A stretch of DNA of 47,242 nt from Eutrophocola sp964490145 (GCA_964490145.1 CAZBBS010000012.1:1-47242), one strand, 5' to 3'; shown: positions 16,675 through 25,605, counted from the stretch's first letter. The notes: a model not told the origin generated them from the sequence alone. A program made the numbers and translations.

Positions 16675-16729
16675 AATTGGGGTCAGATCACCTTTATATA
16701 TAAATAGTGTTCTGACCCCGATTTTTTTA
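16675..16729. repeat. 41-bp palindromic repeat, copy 4
   Basis: Core 16679-16719 with the same 9-bp arms, left flank AATT and right flank GATTTTTTTA. Its final TTA is the stop codon of the small cupin-like gene. The inner region differs from copy 2 by a few bases. It lies 40 bp upstream of the esterase start. Confidence 0.88.
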
Positions 16730-17185
16730 TTTACCGGCGGCCCAGGCAACGATGTCGAAGTCTGCGGGCACATGGATGAAGACGTTGGTGATGGGACCCT
16801 GCGGGCGGGTGACATGGCCTTGCCCAGTGAGGTCTTCCAAAAACACCAGGTCACTGCCTATCAACCGGCGGGAGCCATCGGAAAGCTCCACCTCCAGCTC
16901 ACCGGTCATGTTGATGGCAAACTGTTTGCGCGGGGCAGTGTGCCAGTCCGGATTGCTGGAAGTACCGGATCCGTTATAGACACTCGCCGTCATGCTGGTG
17001 ACCGGAATGGGTTTGGCGTTCGGTGATATATCCAGAACTTCCACCCTTGAACCTCCATCAGGTGTGGCAAACACGCGCACCACGTGCGCCGCATTCACCG
17101 GCAACCCGCCAGTCTGTGCTGCCACCTGAAAGCCGGCCAGACACAGAATTACCCCAACCACCCACTTCAACTTGCTTGTTTTCAT
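16727..17185 (-). CDS. small exported cupin-like protein
   Basis: 152-aa exported protein with a signal peptide (MKTSKLKWVVGVILCLAGFQVAAQ). The mature part of about 128 residues is beta-rich, with a central WHTAPRKQFAINMTGELEVELSDG and a GSDLVFLEDLTGQGHVTR segment, as in cupin barrels (His, Gln and Glu in motif 1, His in motif 2). Metal binding is possible but not certain. It belongs to a minus-strand series with the esterase, serine hydrolase and arylsulfatase, and its stop codon lies in a repeat copy. Role unknown. Confidence 0.75.
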   Translation of the reverse strand: MKTSKLKWVVGVILCLAGFQVAAQTGGLPVNAAHVVRVFATPDGGSRVEVLDISPNAKPIPVTSMTASVYNGSGTSSNPDWHTAPRKQFAINMTGELEVELSDGSRRLIGSDLVFLEDLTGQGHVTRPQGPITNVFIHVPADFDIVAWAAGK

Positions 17186-17224
17186 TGTTATCCCCTCGTA
17201 GTGTTTTCATTTAAACCTTTGCAT

Positions 17225-18445
17225 TTATACACCACTTGCCTCTACCTCGAACAGGGCCAGCCTGTCTGCGGCTGGTGATGCCGACCTGTTCCACAGCAAA
17301 CCCAGGAACAGCAGCAGGGCAAAACAGGTCGCCAGGTAAAAGCCGTACCGGATATTGCCCAGTGCATCACTGATTGCGGCCATTGCCAGTGGCCCAACAG
17401 CTGCGGCAAAAGCAGTGAAAAACAGGATCACCCCGGCAACGGTGCCATGCTCATCCTTTGGGAAGCAGCTGATGCCTTTGGAATTCAGGGTCGGATACAT
17501 GACCGACATGAACAGGCCGGACAAGGGCAACAGCCACACAGCAAGGCCCGGTCCGCCGACCAGACTGCCGGCAAAGCATACAAAAATACCTAGCGCCAGC
17601 ACGGTGAGCACACTGTCCCAGGCCAGGTGATGCAGCAGCCATGCGCCCAGAAATCGGCCCACGGCACGCAGCACAAAGAAAATGGTCAGCGCATAGGTCG
17701 CCAGCCAGGGGCTTGGTCCTGCATAGTCTGCCAGCCAGGTGGGCATCCACACGTAGATCGCCACTTCCACAGCGACATACAGCATGACCAGCGTGGAAAA
17801 CCCAAGCGCATAGGGATTTTTCACCATCGACATGGCCTGGCCGAGACTGGTGGGCTCCTCCTTGCTGTGGCGCAAATCCGGGTACTGCACCATCATCGCT
17901 GTCAGTGTTAGCAGGCCGCAAATAACCGCTGCCGTGACATACAGGTATTTCCAGGAAATACCGGCGGCCAATAAGGTCGCTACCAGGGCTGGGCCGACAA
18001 TCGCACCAACAGCAAAAAAACCTTCCACGGTATTCATCAGCGTGGTGTGCTCGCGCGTGTTGCGGGTGATATCACCGATCAGGCCCAGGGCACCCACCTT
18101 GAACACACTGACCCCCACCCCGGATAAGCCCAGCAGGATTACGAAGAAACCAAAGGTGTTGCCAAAGATGAACAGCAGCGAACCGATACCGTAACAGAGC
18201 AGACCCAGGATGATTGTGACCTTGCGCCCGATCCGGTCAGCCAGGAAGCCCAGCAGTAGACCGCCAAGGGCAATGGCCACCATGGGCACATAGTGAAAGG
18301 CGCTGGCAGCACTCAGGCTGAGATCGAACTCATCGATCAAGGAGGGAATGATGGAACCCACGGCATCGGTGGTCATCGCAAACATGAAGAACATCATGCA
18401 GGTCAGTGCACGAATCAGCCAGGTGCTGTCACCCGATACCGGCAT
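17225..18445 (-). CDS. MFS transporter
   Basis: Inner-membrane permease of 406 aa with about twelve membrane spans. The signature loop between spans 2 and 3 reads GFLADRIGRK, a clear major facilitator motif A. Sequence features fit a general sugar, drug or organic-acid permease, and the substrate cannot be assigned. It is the first gene of the minus-strand run of exported hydrolases, so it may take up their product. It is divergent from the plus-strand hydrolase/sucrose phosphorylase pair across about 120 bp, which would hold both promoters. Confidence 0.88.
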   Translation of the reverse strand: MPVSGDSTWLIRALTCMMFFMFAMTTDAVGSIIPSLIDEFDLSLSAASAFHYVPMVAIALGGLLLGFLADRIGRKVTIILGLLCYGIGSLLFIFGNTFGFFVILLGLSGVGVSVFKVGALGLIGDITRNTREHTTLMNTVEGFFAVGAIVGPALVATLLAAGISWKYLYVTAAVICGLLTLTAMMVQYPDLRHSKEEPTSLGQAMSMVKNPYALGFSTLVMLYVAVEVAIYVWMPTWLADYAGPSPWLATYALTIFFVLRAVGRFLGAWLLHHLAWDSVLTVLALGIFVCFAGSLVGGPGLAVWLLPLSGLFMSVMYPTLNSKGISCFPKDEHGTVAGVILFFTAFAAAVGPLAMAAISDALGNIRYGFYLATCFALLLFLGLLWNRSASPAADRLALFEVEASGV

Positions 18446-18567
18446 ATCCCCCTCCTACCCTTTTCCCTATCTTTTTATTTTTTCGGATCAGGTCGAGACT
18501 TTACCTGCCCATGAAACCTCTGCATTATAGGTGCCCAAAACAACATACAGCAAACGGGGCAACACCC

Positions 18568-19536
18568 ATGAAAAACAAACGCACCGGTTCATCGACATGG
18601 TCTTTAACCCTTGGTTTCACCGCCGGCCTGCTACTGGCAAGTGTTACCCTGCAGGCACAGCCTGACCGGGACGCCATTAATGCCATGCCGGATAATACCG
18701 GCACCGGCCCCTACCCGGCCATGAAAGAAGAGGTGCCCTCGCTGCCGGACCAGGTGATCTATCACCCCCGCGACCTCGATGGGATGAACGGCCTGAAACT
18801 GGGCGTAGTGGCCTGGGGTAATGGTGGCTGTTCCTTTGACGGTGCCAGCAGCCGCTTCCACCTGCTGGAGCTGGCCTCCCATGGTTACCTGGTGGTGGCA
18901 GGCGGCAGAATCCTGAGCGGTCCAGGTGCCCATGAGCCCGAACCTGTGGCAGAAGGTGAGCCGCCACGCCGCACTTCGCATACCTCACTCAGGCAGGCCG
19001 TGGACTGGGCACTGGCTGAAAACGAAAATCCTGCCAGCCCCTTCCATGGCCGCATTGATCCCGAGCAGATTGCATTTTCCGGCTTCAGCTGCGGCGGTGT
19101 TCAGGTAAACCACAATGCGGGTGATCCCCGGGTCAAAACCCTGGTGATGCATAACACCGGCATACTCATCAATCCCATGCCTGTGGACATCCCGGTAGGC
19201 GACATGGACCTGGGCAAAGAAGCACTGGCCGATATCCACACTCCCCTGATCTACATCCTGGGCGGTGAAACCGACATTGCCTATGAAAACGGCATGGATG
19301 ACTACAAGCGCCTGAACCATGTGCCGGTTGCGGTCGCCAACATTGATCGCGGCCACGGGGGCACCTTCCTGGAAGCCAACGGCGGTGCCGCAGCACAGGT
19401 GGCAGTGAACTGGCTTAACTGGCAGTTGCGCGGGGACCGCAAGGCCGCCCTGTATTTCATCGGGGCCAACTGCGGCCTGTGCCAGGACCCCGACTGGACC
19501 CTGGAACGTAAATTCCGCGGTGTCGTTGCCCCCTGA
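18568..19536 (+). CDS. exported alpha/beta hydrolase
   Basis: 322-aa exported hydrolase. The frame is open from 18406, but ATG 18568 begins a proper signal peptide (MKNKRTGSSTW…TLQAQ), so the upstream part is non-coding. The nucleophile elbow is SGFSCGG (Ser174). GGETDIAYENG and DRGHGGTFLE are plausible positions for the acid and the catalytic histidine. It resembles cutinase/dienelactone hydrolase-like exported proteins with a GNGGC oxyanion region. The sucrose phosphorylase-like gene follows 26 bp downstream on the same strand. Substrate unknown. Confidence 0.85.
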   Translation: MKNKRTGSSTWSLTLGFTAGLLLASVTLQAQPDRDAINAMPDNTGTGPYPAMKEEVPSLPDQVIYHPRDLDGMNGLKLGVVAWGNGGCSFDGASSRFHLLELASHGYLVVAGGRILSGPGAHEPEPVAEGEPPRRTSHTSLRQAVDWALAENENPASPFHGRIDPEQIAFSGFSCGGVQVNHNAGDPRVKTLVMHNTGILINPMPVDIPVGDMDLGKEALADIHTPLIYILGGETDIAYENGMDDYKRLNHVPVAVANIDRGHGGTFLEANGGAAAQVAVNWLNWQLRGDRKAALYFIGANCGLCQDPDWTLERKFRGVVAP

Positions 19537-19562
19537 TTCAGCATTAGCGGTAACGCCAGGAC

Positions 19563-21026
19563 GTGAAAAACGCTGTCCAGCTCATCACCTATGTCGACCG
19601 GCTGGCCGGTGGCAATATTGAGGATCTGCAAAGGTTGCTCAATGGCCGGCTGAAAGGCCTGTTTGGTGGTGTTCACCTGCTGCCGTTTTTCGATCCCATC
19701 GATGGCACCGATGCGGGCTTTGATCCGGTGGACCACACGCGTGTGGATCCCCGTCTGGGGGACTGGCCGGATATTCGGGCGCTGGGTGAGAATATCGAGA
19801 TCATGGCCGACCTGATTGCCAACCATATTTCCCGGCATTCCCCCCAGGCCAGGGACTACCTGGCCAAAGGCGAAAACTCGGCATGGGATGGCCTGCTGCT
19901 CACCCGGGACAGGGTGTTCCCTGACGATGCGCCCGATGAAGCACTGGCCACTATCTATCGCCCCCGGCCCGGTTTGCCCTTTATTGAAACCCGGCTTGGC
20001 ACCGGCGACACTGTCCAGCTGTGGTCGACATTTACCAGGGACCAGCTGGATATCGATGTCACCCACCCCTTGGGCAGGCAATATCTGGAGGACATCCTGC
20101 AGACTTTTGCCGACAACGGCGTTGGCATGGTGCGCCTGGACGCTGTGGGCTACACCATCAAAAAACCGGGCACCCGCTGCTTCATGCTGCCGGAAACCTT
20201 TGACTACATCGACCAGCTCTCTGCCACGGTCAGGTCCCTGGGCATGGAAGTGCTGGTGGAAATCCATTCGCACTATAAAAAGCAGGTGGCGATTGCCCGC
20301 CAGGTGGACTGGGTCTACGACTTCGCCCTGCCTCCGCTGGTGCTGCATGCCTTTGCGTTTAAAACTGCCGCCCCAATCAAACACTGGCTGGATATTCGCC
20401 CTGCCAATGCCCTGACCGTACTGGATACTCATGACGGCATCGGCGTGATCGATATCGGGGCCGAAGGTGGTGAGCCCGGTATGGTGCCTCCGGAAGAACT
20501 CGACGCCCTGATAGAGAGCATTCACAACAACAGTGCGGGCCAGAGCCGGGAGGCCACCGGCGCGGCAGCTTCCAACCTGGACCTGTACCAGGTCAACTGC
20601 ACCTACTATGACGCCCTCGGCCAACATGATGAAAAGTATCTGCTTGCCCGAGCCATCCAGTTTTTTGTCCCCGGAATTCCCCAGGTGTATTACGTAGGTC
20701 TGCTCGCCGGTGAGAATGATATGGCCCTGCTGGCGAAAAGCGGCGTGGGTCGGGATATCAACCGCCACTATTACAGCGATACAGAAATTGATGAGGCCCT
20801 GGCCCGCCCGGTGGTGCAAAAACTTTGTGAACTGATTCGCCTGCGCAACGACCATCCCGCCTTTCAGGGCACCTTCACCTTTGAGGATTCAACAGATAAC
20901 GCGTTGTGCCTGAAATGGCGAAATGAAAGTGATTTTGCCCACCTGCACATTGATTTCACATTGGATCAGTACAGTCTGACCGTATCTGAACAGGGCGACA
21001 CCCGCAGTCTCAGACTGGTTGACTGA
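19563..21026 (+). CDS. sucrose phosphorylase-like glycoside hydrolase family 13 (subfamily 18) enzyme
   Basis: Cytoplasmic 487-aa enzyme aligning by eye over its whole length with bifidobacterial sucrose phosphorylase. Shared blocks are VQLITYVDRL, LLPFFDP, GFDPVDHTRVD, YRPRPGLPF, RLDAVGY, YDFALPPLVLHA, TVLDTHDGIGVIDIG, GAAASNLDLYQVN and GRDINRHYYS. The catalytic triad is visible: nucleophile Asp193 (RLDAVG), acid/base Glu233 (LVEIHSHY) and Asp291 (THDG). It phosphorolyses an alpha-glucoside such as sucrose to glucose-1-phosphate. Related subfamily members act on glucosylglycerate or glucosylglycerol, compatible solutes of marine bacteria, so the glucoside is not certain. The start codon is GTG at 19563; there is no signal peptide. 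No fructokinase or sucrose porter sits alongside. Confidence 0.9.
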   Translation: MKNAVQLITYVDRLAGGNIEDLQRLLNGRLKGLFGGVHLLPFFDPIDGTDAGFDPVDHTRVDPRLGDWPDIRALGENIEIMADLIANHISRHSPQARDYLAKGENSAWDGLLLTRDRVFPDDAPDEALATIYRPRPGLPFIETRLGTGDTVQLWSTFTRDQLDIDVTHPLGRQYLEDILQTFADNGVGMVRLDAVGYTIKKPGTRCFMLPETFDYIDQLSATVRSLGMEVLVEIHSHYKKQVAIARQVDWVYDFALPPLVLHAFAFKTAAPIKHWLDIRPANALTVLDTHDGIGVIDIGAEGGEPGMVPPEELDALIESIHNNSAGQSREATGAAASNLDLYQVNCTYYDALGQHDEKYLLARAIQFFVPGIPQVYYVGLLAGENDMALLAKSGVGRDINRHYYSDTEIDEALARPVVQKLCELIRLRNDHPAFQGTFTFEDSTDNALCLKWRNESDFAHLHIDFTLDQYSLTVSEQGDTRSLRLVD

Positions 21027-21168
21027 TTTACCTCCTGCCCGAAGTCGTCCCTCCCCGATTGCACAGCTCAGCAAAGGGGAGTAATTTCCATGCTGTACCC
21101 GGAAAAAGAAAACACCTGTTTCGCCGGACTCGTTCACCGAAGCGTAACAGAGAAAAACAAAAGGTACC

Positions 21169-21216
21169 TGACACCTTGCCCTGAACGCTCAAATGGCCGC
21201 ATGCCATCAGGTGTCA
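21169..21216. repeat. nested inverted repeat upstream of the DUF1592 gene
   Basis: Outer arms TGACACCT (21169-21176) and AGGTGTCA (21209-21216) enclose an inner ATGGC/GCCAT hairpin (21193-21207). It resembles a REP-type or operator element. A further short GACAA/TTGTC hairpin around a T-run follows at about 21230-21244. Function unknown; it lies in the 232-bp gap before the DUF1592 gene. Confidence 0.45.
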
Positions 21217-21258
21217 CGATACTGACATTGACAACTTTTTTTGTCAGAGGGGGAAGCC

Positions 21259-23658
21259 ATGTTTACCGCAGCATCGGCAAGATCAACCATGCTCTCAGCC
21301 ATCGCCCTGGCCTGCCTGTCACCGGCTGCCCTGGCTCAGGATGGCAGTGCCGATCGCCTGTACAGGGCCCAGCTCGAAGAATACTGCCTCGGTTGCCATA
21401 ACTTTGAGGATTATGCCGGCAGCCTGGACCTGGAAACCATTTTCAACGATCCCATCGCCAGTCATGCCGAAGACTGGGAAAAAGCCATTCGCAAACTGCG
21501 GGCGGGCATGATGCCGCCACCGGGACAGGAGCGCCCTGAAGCCGGCAATTACCTGGCATTGACCCGGTGGCTGGAAAACACTATCGATCGTGATGCACCA
21601 GTAAACCCTGGCACCAAAAGCCTGCATCGCCTGAACCAGAGTGAGTATGCCAATGTCATCAATGAACTGCTGGGCATCGAGATCAATCCTGCCCTGTACC
21701 TGCCGGCAGATTCCTCGGCGCGTGGCTTTGACAACCAGGCTGGTTCCCTGACCATATCCCCGACCCTGCTTGAAGCGTACACAAAAGCGGCGGCGCAAAT
21801 CGCCAGGATGGCGGTGGGTTTCTGGAGTTCGCCCACCGAGATGACCTACATCGTGGATGCCGACAATTCCCAGAACGTGCAGCTTGAAGGCATGCCCTTT
21901 AATACCCGCGGCGGCATTGCCGTGAAGCACAATTTCCCGGAAGACGGTGAATACAGTTTTTCCATGCAGAATTTCGGCATGGGCAGCTTCATTCCCCGCG
22001 AGAAGCTGGAACTGAGTATTGATGGTGAGCGGGTCCATGTCTTTGACTATACCGGCGTTGGCGTCTTTGTCGGCATGGGCGGCGACCATGACGGCTCCCT
22101 GGATGTCACCCTGCCGGTCAAGGCGGGCACCCACCTGGTGGGCGCTACATTTGTCGCCACCAATTTTCGCCCTGACACGGGCCTGATCCAGGAATATGAC
22201 CGCAAGTCCATCGAGAACAATGACCTGCCCCAGGTGACCTACCACCCCGCCATCGGGATGCTGAAAATTTCCGGGCCTTTCGAGGCCCAACCATCCACGG
22301 AGTCCATCAGCCAGCAGAAAGTGTTCATCTGCCAGCCGGAAAACGCTGACCAGGAAAGGGAATGTGCCGAGGAAATCATGCTGAACCTGACCCGAAAAGC
22401 CTTCCGTCGCCCGGTGGATGAAAGCGATATCGTGCCGATGATGGCCTTTTACGAGGAAGGCCGCGTGGGAGGCAGCTTCGAGGAAGGTATCGAGCTGGGT
22501 CTGCGCCGCCTGCTGGCCGACCCCGAGTTCCTGATTCGGCGCGAACATGTGCCTGAGAATCTGGCTGATGGTGAGATTTATCCGCTGACTGATCTGGAGC
22601 TGGCCTCCAGGCTATCCTTTTTCCTCTGGAGCAGCGTCCCTGATGATGAACTGATCAACCTGGCCGCCAGCCATCAGCTCAGTGATCCCGATACCCTCAA
22701 GGCCCAGGTTATACGCATGCTGGATGATCCGAGGGCCAATGCGCTGGTCCGGAATTTCGGGCAGCAGTGGCTGTATCTGCGCAATCTGCCCACGACCTCC
22801 CCTGATGGCATCTATTTCCCGGACTGGGATGCCGAATTGCGCCAGGCTTTCCAGCGTGAAACCGAACTGCTGTTTGAAAGCATCATTCGGGAAGACCGCA
22901 GCATCCTCACCATGCTGGATGCCGATTACACCTTTGTGAACGAGCGTCTGGCCAAACACTATGGCATGCCCAATATTTACGGCGCCCATTTTCGTCGTGT
23001 TGCCCTTGGCGACGCGCTGGACTATCGACGCGGGATACTTGGACAGGGCAGCTTCCTGTCTCTGACCTGGGCGGAGAACTTTCGCACCTCGCCGGTCAAG
23101 CGTGGTGTCTGGGTGCTGGAAAACCTGCTTGGCACACCGCCACCCGCACCGCCGGCCAATGTCCCTGCGCTGGAGGAAACCGGCGAAAATCAGATCAGGA
23201 ATCTGCGCGAACAACTCACCATGCACCGGCAGAACGAGCCTTGTAAAACCTGCCACGCGTTAATGGATGGCATCGGGTTTGCCCTGGAAAATTTCAATGC
23301 CGATGGCAAGTACCGGACCATGGCCGGGCATCCCCGACAGTTCGGCGGCGTGTCCTCGCCCATCGATGCCACGGTGGAACTGTGGGATGGCAGTGTGGTC
23401 ACCGGGCCATCCGGTTTGCGCCAGCAACTGCTGAAGTATTCACCGCAGTTTGTCCGCTTTGCCGTGGAGAAACTGATGACCTATGGCGTAGGCCGGGGTG
23501 TTGAGTATGTGGACATGCCAACCGTCCGCAAGATCGTCAATGATGCCGAGCCGGACAATTACCGCTTTTCTTCCCTGGTACTGGGGGTGGTGATGAGTCC
23601 CCAGTTCCGGATGCGCATGAAAGTCAGTGAAAACCTGGAAGAACTCGCCAGCAACTAA
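21259..23658 (+). CDS. exported DUF1592/DUF1588-type cytochrome c protein
   Basis: Large periplasmic protein of about 799 aa of the family first seen in planctomycetes (DUF1587-DUF1592-DUF1588-DUF1585 order). The signal peptide ends near AALAQ. An N-terminal heme motif CLGCH (Cys43, Cys46, His47) precedes a DUF1587 region (GMMPPPG) and a carbohydrate-binding-like beta domain (about 200-340). DUF1592 (TRKAFRRPVDESD, FFLWSSVPDDEL), DUF1588 (RRGILGQGSFLSLTW) and a C-terminal segment with a second CKTCH motif (Cys662, Cys665, His666) and DUF1585 (YGVGRG) follow. ATG 21259 is preceded by GAGGGGG. It is the first gene of a compact set with a DUF1552 protein, a small cytochrome and an ankyrin protein. 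The family is widely paired with DUF1552 but has no firm biochemical function; oxidative attack on a polymer or hydrophobic substrate is a guess. Confidence 0.92.
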   Translation: MFTAASARSTMLSAIALACLSPAALAQDGSADRLYRAQLEEYCLGCHNFEDYAGSLDLETIFNDPIASHAEDWEKAIRKLRAGMMPPPGQERPEAGNYLALTRWLENTIDRDAPVNPGTKSLHRLNQSEYANVINELLGIEINPALYLPADSSARGFDNQAGSLTISPTLLEAYTKAAAQIARMAVGFWSSPTEMTYIVDADNSQNVQLEGMPFNTRGGIAVKHNFPEDGEYSFSMQNFGMGSFIPREKLELSIDGERVHVFDYTGVGVFVGMGGDHDGSLDVTLPVKAGTHLVGATFVATNFRPDTGLIQEYDRKSIENNDLPQVTYHPAIGMLKISGPFEAQPSTESISQQKVFICQPENADQERECAEEIMLNLTRKAFRRPVDESDIVPMMAFYEEGRVGGSFEEGIELGLRRLLADPEFLIRREHVPENLADGEIYPLTDLELASRLSFFLWSSVPDDELINLAASHQLSDPDTLKAQVIRMLDDPRANALVRNFGQQWLYLRNLPTTSPDGIYFPDWDAELRQAFQRETELLFESIIREDRSILTMLDADYTFVNERLAKHYGMPNIYGAHFRRVALGDALDYRRGILGQGSFLSLTWAENFRTSPVKRGVWVLENLLGTPPPAPPANVPALEETGENQIRNLREQLTMHRQNEPCKTCHALMDGIGFALENFNADGKYRTMAGHPRQFGGVSSPIDATVELWDGSVVTGPSGLRQQLLKYSPQFVRFAVEKLMTYGVGRGVEYVDMPTVRKIVNDAEPDNYRFSSLVLGVVMSPQFRMRMKVSENLEELASN

Positions 23659-23669
23659 AGGGCTTTGTC

Positions 23670-25010
23670 ATGAAATTCATTACCCGTAAACATTTGCCTC
23701 GCCGAACCTTTCTCCGGGCAGCTGGCGTCACGGTCGGCCTGCCTCTGCTCGATGCCATGGTGCCGGCGCTGACTCCACTGGCCAGGGCTGCTGCCGCGGT
23801 GCCCCCAAAACGATTTGTTGGCGTGTGGCATCCCCATGGTGTGGCACCCGGCTACTGGAGTCCGACCACAGTTGGCCGTGACTTTGAGTTTTCCTATGTC
23901 ACCAAACCCCTGGAGAAACTGAGGGACTACGTGACACTAATCAGTGGCCTGGATATTCCGGAATGCTTTTCCACCGAAGAGGAGCCTGGCGGCAACCATG
24001 CCCGCGGCGCAGCCATTTTTTCCGGTGCCCGTCCCCGTCGTAATGCGGTGGCACCCTATCTTGGCGTAACCATCGACCAGCTGATCGCCCAGGAATACGG
24101 TCGTGACACGATTTTGTCGTCCATACAGCTTGGGGTGGAGGATGCCGGCAATTACGGCAACTGCAACTGGGGTTATAACTGTGCTTATACCAATTCCATG
24201 TCATGGATTTCCCCCACGGAGCCCCTGCCCACGGAAATCAATCCGCGCGTGGCCTTCGAGCGACTCTTTGGCACCGGCGGGAGCACGGAAGAGCGTCGTC
24301 GTGGACGTACCCTGGATGCCTCCATACTGGACTCGGTGGCTGAAAAAATCCCTGAGCTGAAACGAGAGCTGGGCAGTGGTGACCAGCGTCGCCTGGACAA
24401 TTACCTGGACAACATTCGCGAGCTGGAGCGTCGCATCCAGATTGCGCTGAACAACGGTGTCGAGGAACCGACCGAGGAAGTCCCGTTCGGCATTCCCCAG
24501 GACAAGGACACCCATTTCCGCCTGATGTTCGACCTGATCGCGCTGGCTTTCGAGGGGGATATCACCCGCTCAGCCACCATGATGCTGGGCCGTGACCTGA
24601 GCGGTTTCAGTTTCCCCGCCTCCGGGTCCACCGGTGCCTGGCATGGTTCGTCCCATCACGGCGACAAACCAGACAACATCGCCAACTATGCCCGCATGAA
24701 CCGCTACCACTTCAACATCGTGGCCGACTTCCTCCACAAACTCCATGCCATCGAGGAAGGTGACGGCAATGTGCTGGATCATTCATTGATGTACATGGGA
24801 AGCAACATGGGTAATTCCCATCGCCATGCCCATGAAAAAATTCCGGTCACGCTGGTGGGAAAAATTGACGGGACTTTCCAGGGAAACCGCCATATCGTGT
24901 TCCCGGACAACACCGAGAAGCACGCCAACATGCTGCTGAGCCTGCTGCATCTGTACGGCATCGAACGCGACAGCATCGGTGGCAGTACCCACCTGCTGCC
25001 CATCGCGTAA
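23670..25010 (+). CDS. DUF1552 Tat-exported protein
   Basis: 446-aa protein of the DUF1552 family, which regularly accompanies DUF1592 cytochromes. The N-terminus is a Tat signal (RRTFLRAAGVTVGLPLLDAM). Family-typical blocks are VGVWHPHGVAPGYW, NHARGAAIFSGARP, TIDQLIAQEYG, a coiled region with LDNYLDNIRELERRI, and the late SHHGDKPDN and MGSNMGNSHRHAHEKIP segments rich in His, which suggest metal binding. Overall this resembles the alkaline-phosphatase/DUF1501 fold class. The gene starts 11 bp after the DUF1592 gene and is followed after 5 bp by the small cytochrome, so they are clearly one operon. No activity is established for the family to my knowledge. Confidence 0.92.
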   Translation: MKFITRKHLPRRTFLRAAGVTVGLPLLDAMVPALTPLARAAAAVPPKRFVGVWHPHGVAPGYWSPTTVGRDFEFSYVTKPLEKLRDYVTLISGLDIPECFSTEEEPGGNHARGAAIFSGARPRRNAVAPYLGVTIDQLIAQEYGRDTILSSIQLGVEDAGNYGNCNWGYNCAYTNSMSWISPTEPLPTEINPRVAFERLFGTGGSTEERRRGRTLDASILDSVAEKIPELKRELGSGDQRRLDNYLDNIRELERRIQIALNNGVEEPTEEVPFGIPQDKDTHFRLMFDLIALAFEGDITRSATMMLGRDLSGFSFPASGSTGAWHGSSHHGDKPDNIANYARMNRYHFNIVADFLHKLHAIEEGDGNVLDHSLMYMGSNMGNSHRHAHEKIPVTLVGKIDGTFQGNRHIVFPDNTEKHANMLLSLLHLYGIERDSIGGSTHLLPIA

Positions 25011-25015
25011 GCGGA

Positions 25016-25582
25016 ATGTTATCCATGACCAGATTTTTATCGCTCATAGTGTTATTCCTGCTGACCGGCAGCCTGGCGACAGCCCAGATTCGCAGGCCGC
25101 CCACCTGGCCCGACATTCCCCTGCCGGGCGGACCCGTACGCAATGTCATTCTGGACAACTGCACCGCCTGTCATGGCATAGACGACTACGCCTTTTACGC
25201 ACTGGACCGCGATGGTTGGAATGCCCTGATAGATGACAAGCACCAGGGAGACCATGCCACGGAGCTGTCTGCAAATGAGAGAACCATGCTGCTGGACTTC
25301 CTGGTCAGCCAGTTTGGGCCGGAATCCATCCCCTTCCCACGGGATTATGTGCCACCGGAAATCGATGAATTCTTTACCAACGCTGACGCCCGAATTTTCA
25401 TGGAGGTGCGCTGTATCGCCTGCCATACACTCGATCCCGTATTCAATACGCGGCATAACGAAGAAGGCTGGCGCGTACTTCTGGTCAATGAGCGGGAAAG
25501 AGGCGCACAGCTTAATGACGAAGAACTCGAAAAACTGACCGAATGGCTTGGCCGCGCTCGCGGTGTGAACCTGTTTGAATAG
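25016..25582 (+). CDS. small exported cytochrome c with two heme motifs
   Basis: 188-aa exported protein. The signal peptide (MTRFLSLIVLFLLTGSLATAQ) may start at ATG 25016 or 25025. Two c-type heme motifs are visible: CTACH (Cys49, Cys52, His53) and CIACH (Cys133, Cys136, His137), each followed by a W-x-x-L-type helix (GWNALIDD and GWRVLLVNE) as in short cytochrome domains. It would relay electrons from or to the DUF1592 cytochrome encoded two genes upstream. It begins 5 bp after the DUF1552 stop and precedes the ankyrin gene by 23 bp. Confidence 0.88.
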   Translation: MLSMTRFLSLIVLFLLTGSLATAQIRRPPTWPDIPLPGGPVRNVILDNCTACHGIDDYAFYALDRDGWNALIDDKHQGDHATELSANERTMLLDFLVSQFGPESIPFPRDYVPPEIDEFFTNADARIFMEVRCIACHTLDPVFNTRHNEEGWRVLLVNERERGAQLNDEELEKLTEWLGRARGVNLFE

Positions 25583-25605
25583 GGATAGAAACAAGGTAGC
25601 GAATC

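Noticed and set aside
9676..16729. CRISPR array from the repeated 41-bp element
   Set aside because: The copies are kilobases apart at gene ends, with no regular spacers or cas genes.
18406..18567. N-terminal extension of the exported alpha/beta hydrolase
   Set aside because: The extension has no start signal, overlaps the divergent MFS gene, and would bury the clear signal peptide starting at 18568.
19302..20855. 517-codon open frame antisense to the sucrose phosphorylase-like gene
   Set aside because: The sense strand carries all catalytic motifs; the antisense frame has no domain features.
21090..21401. Small open frame of about 103 codons before the DUF1592 gene
   Set aside because: Overlaps the real signal peptide in another frame and crosses inverted repeats; no conserved features.
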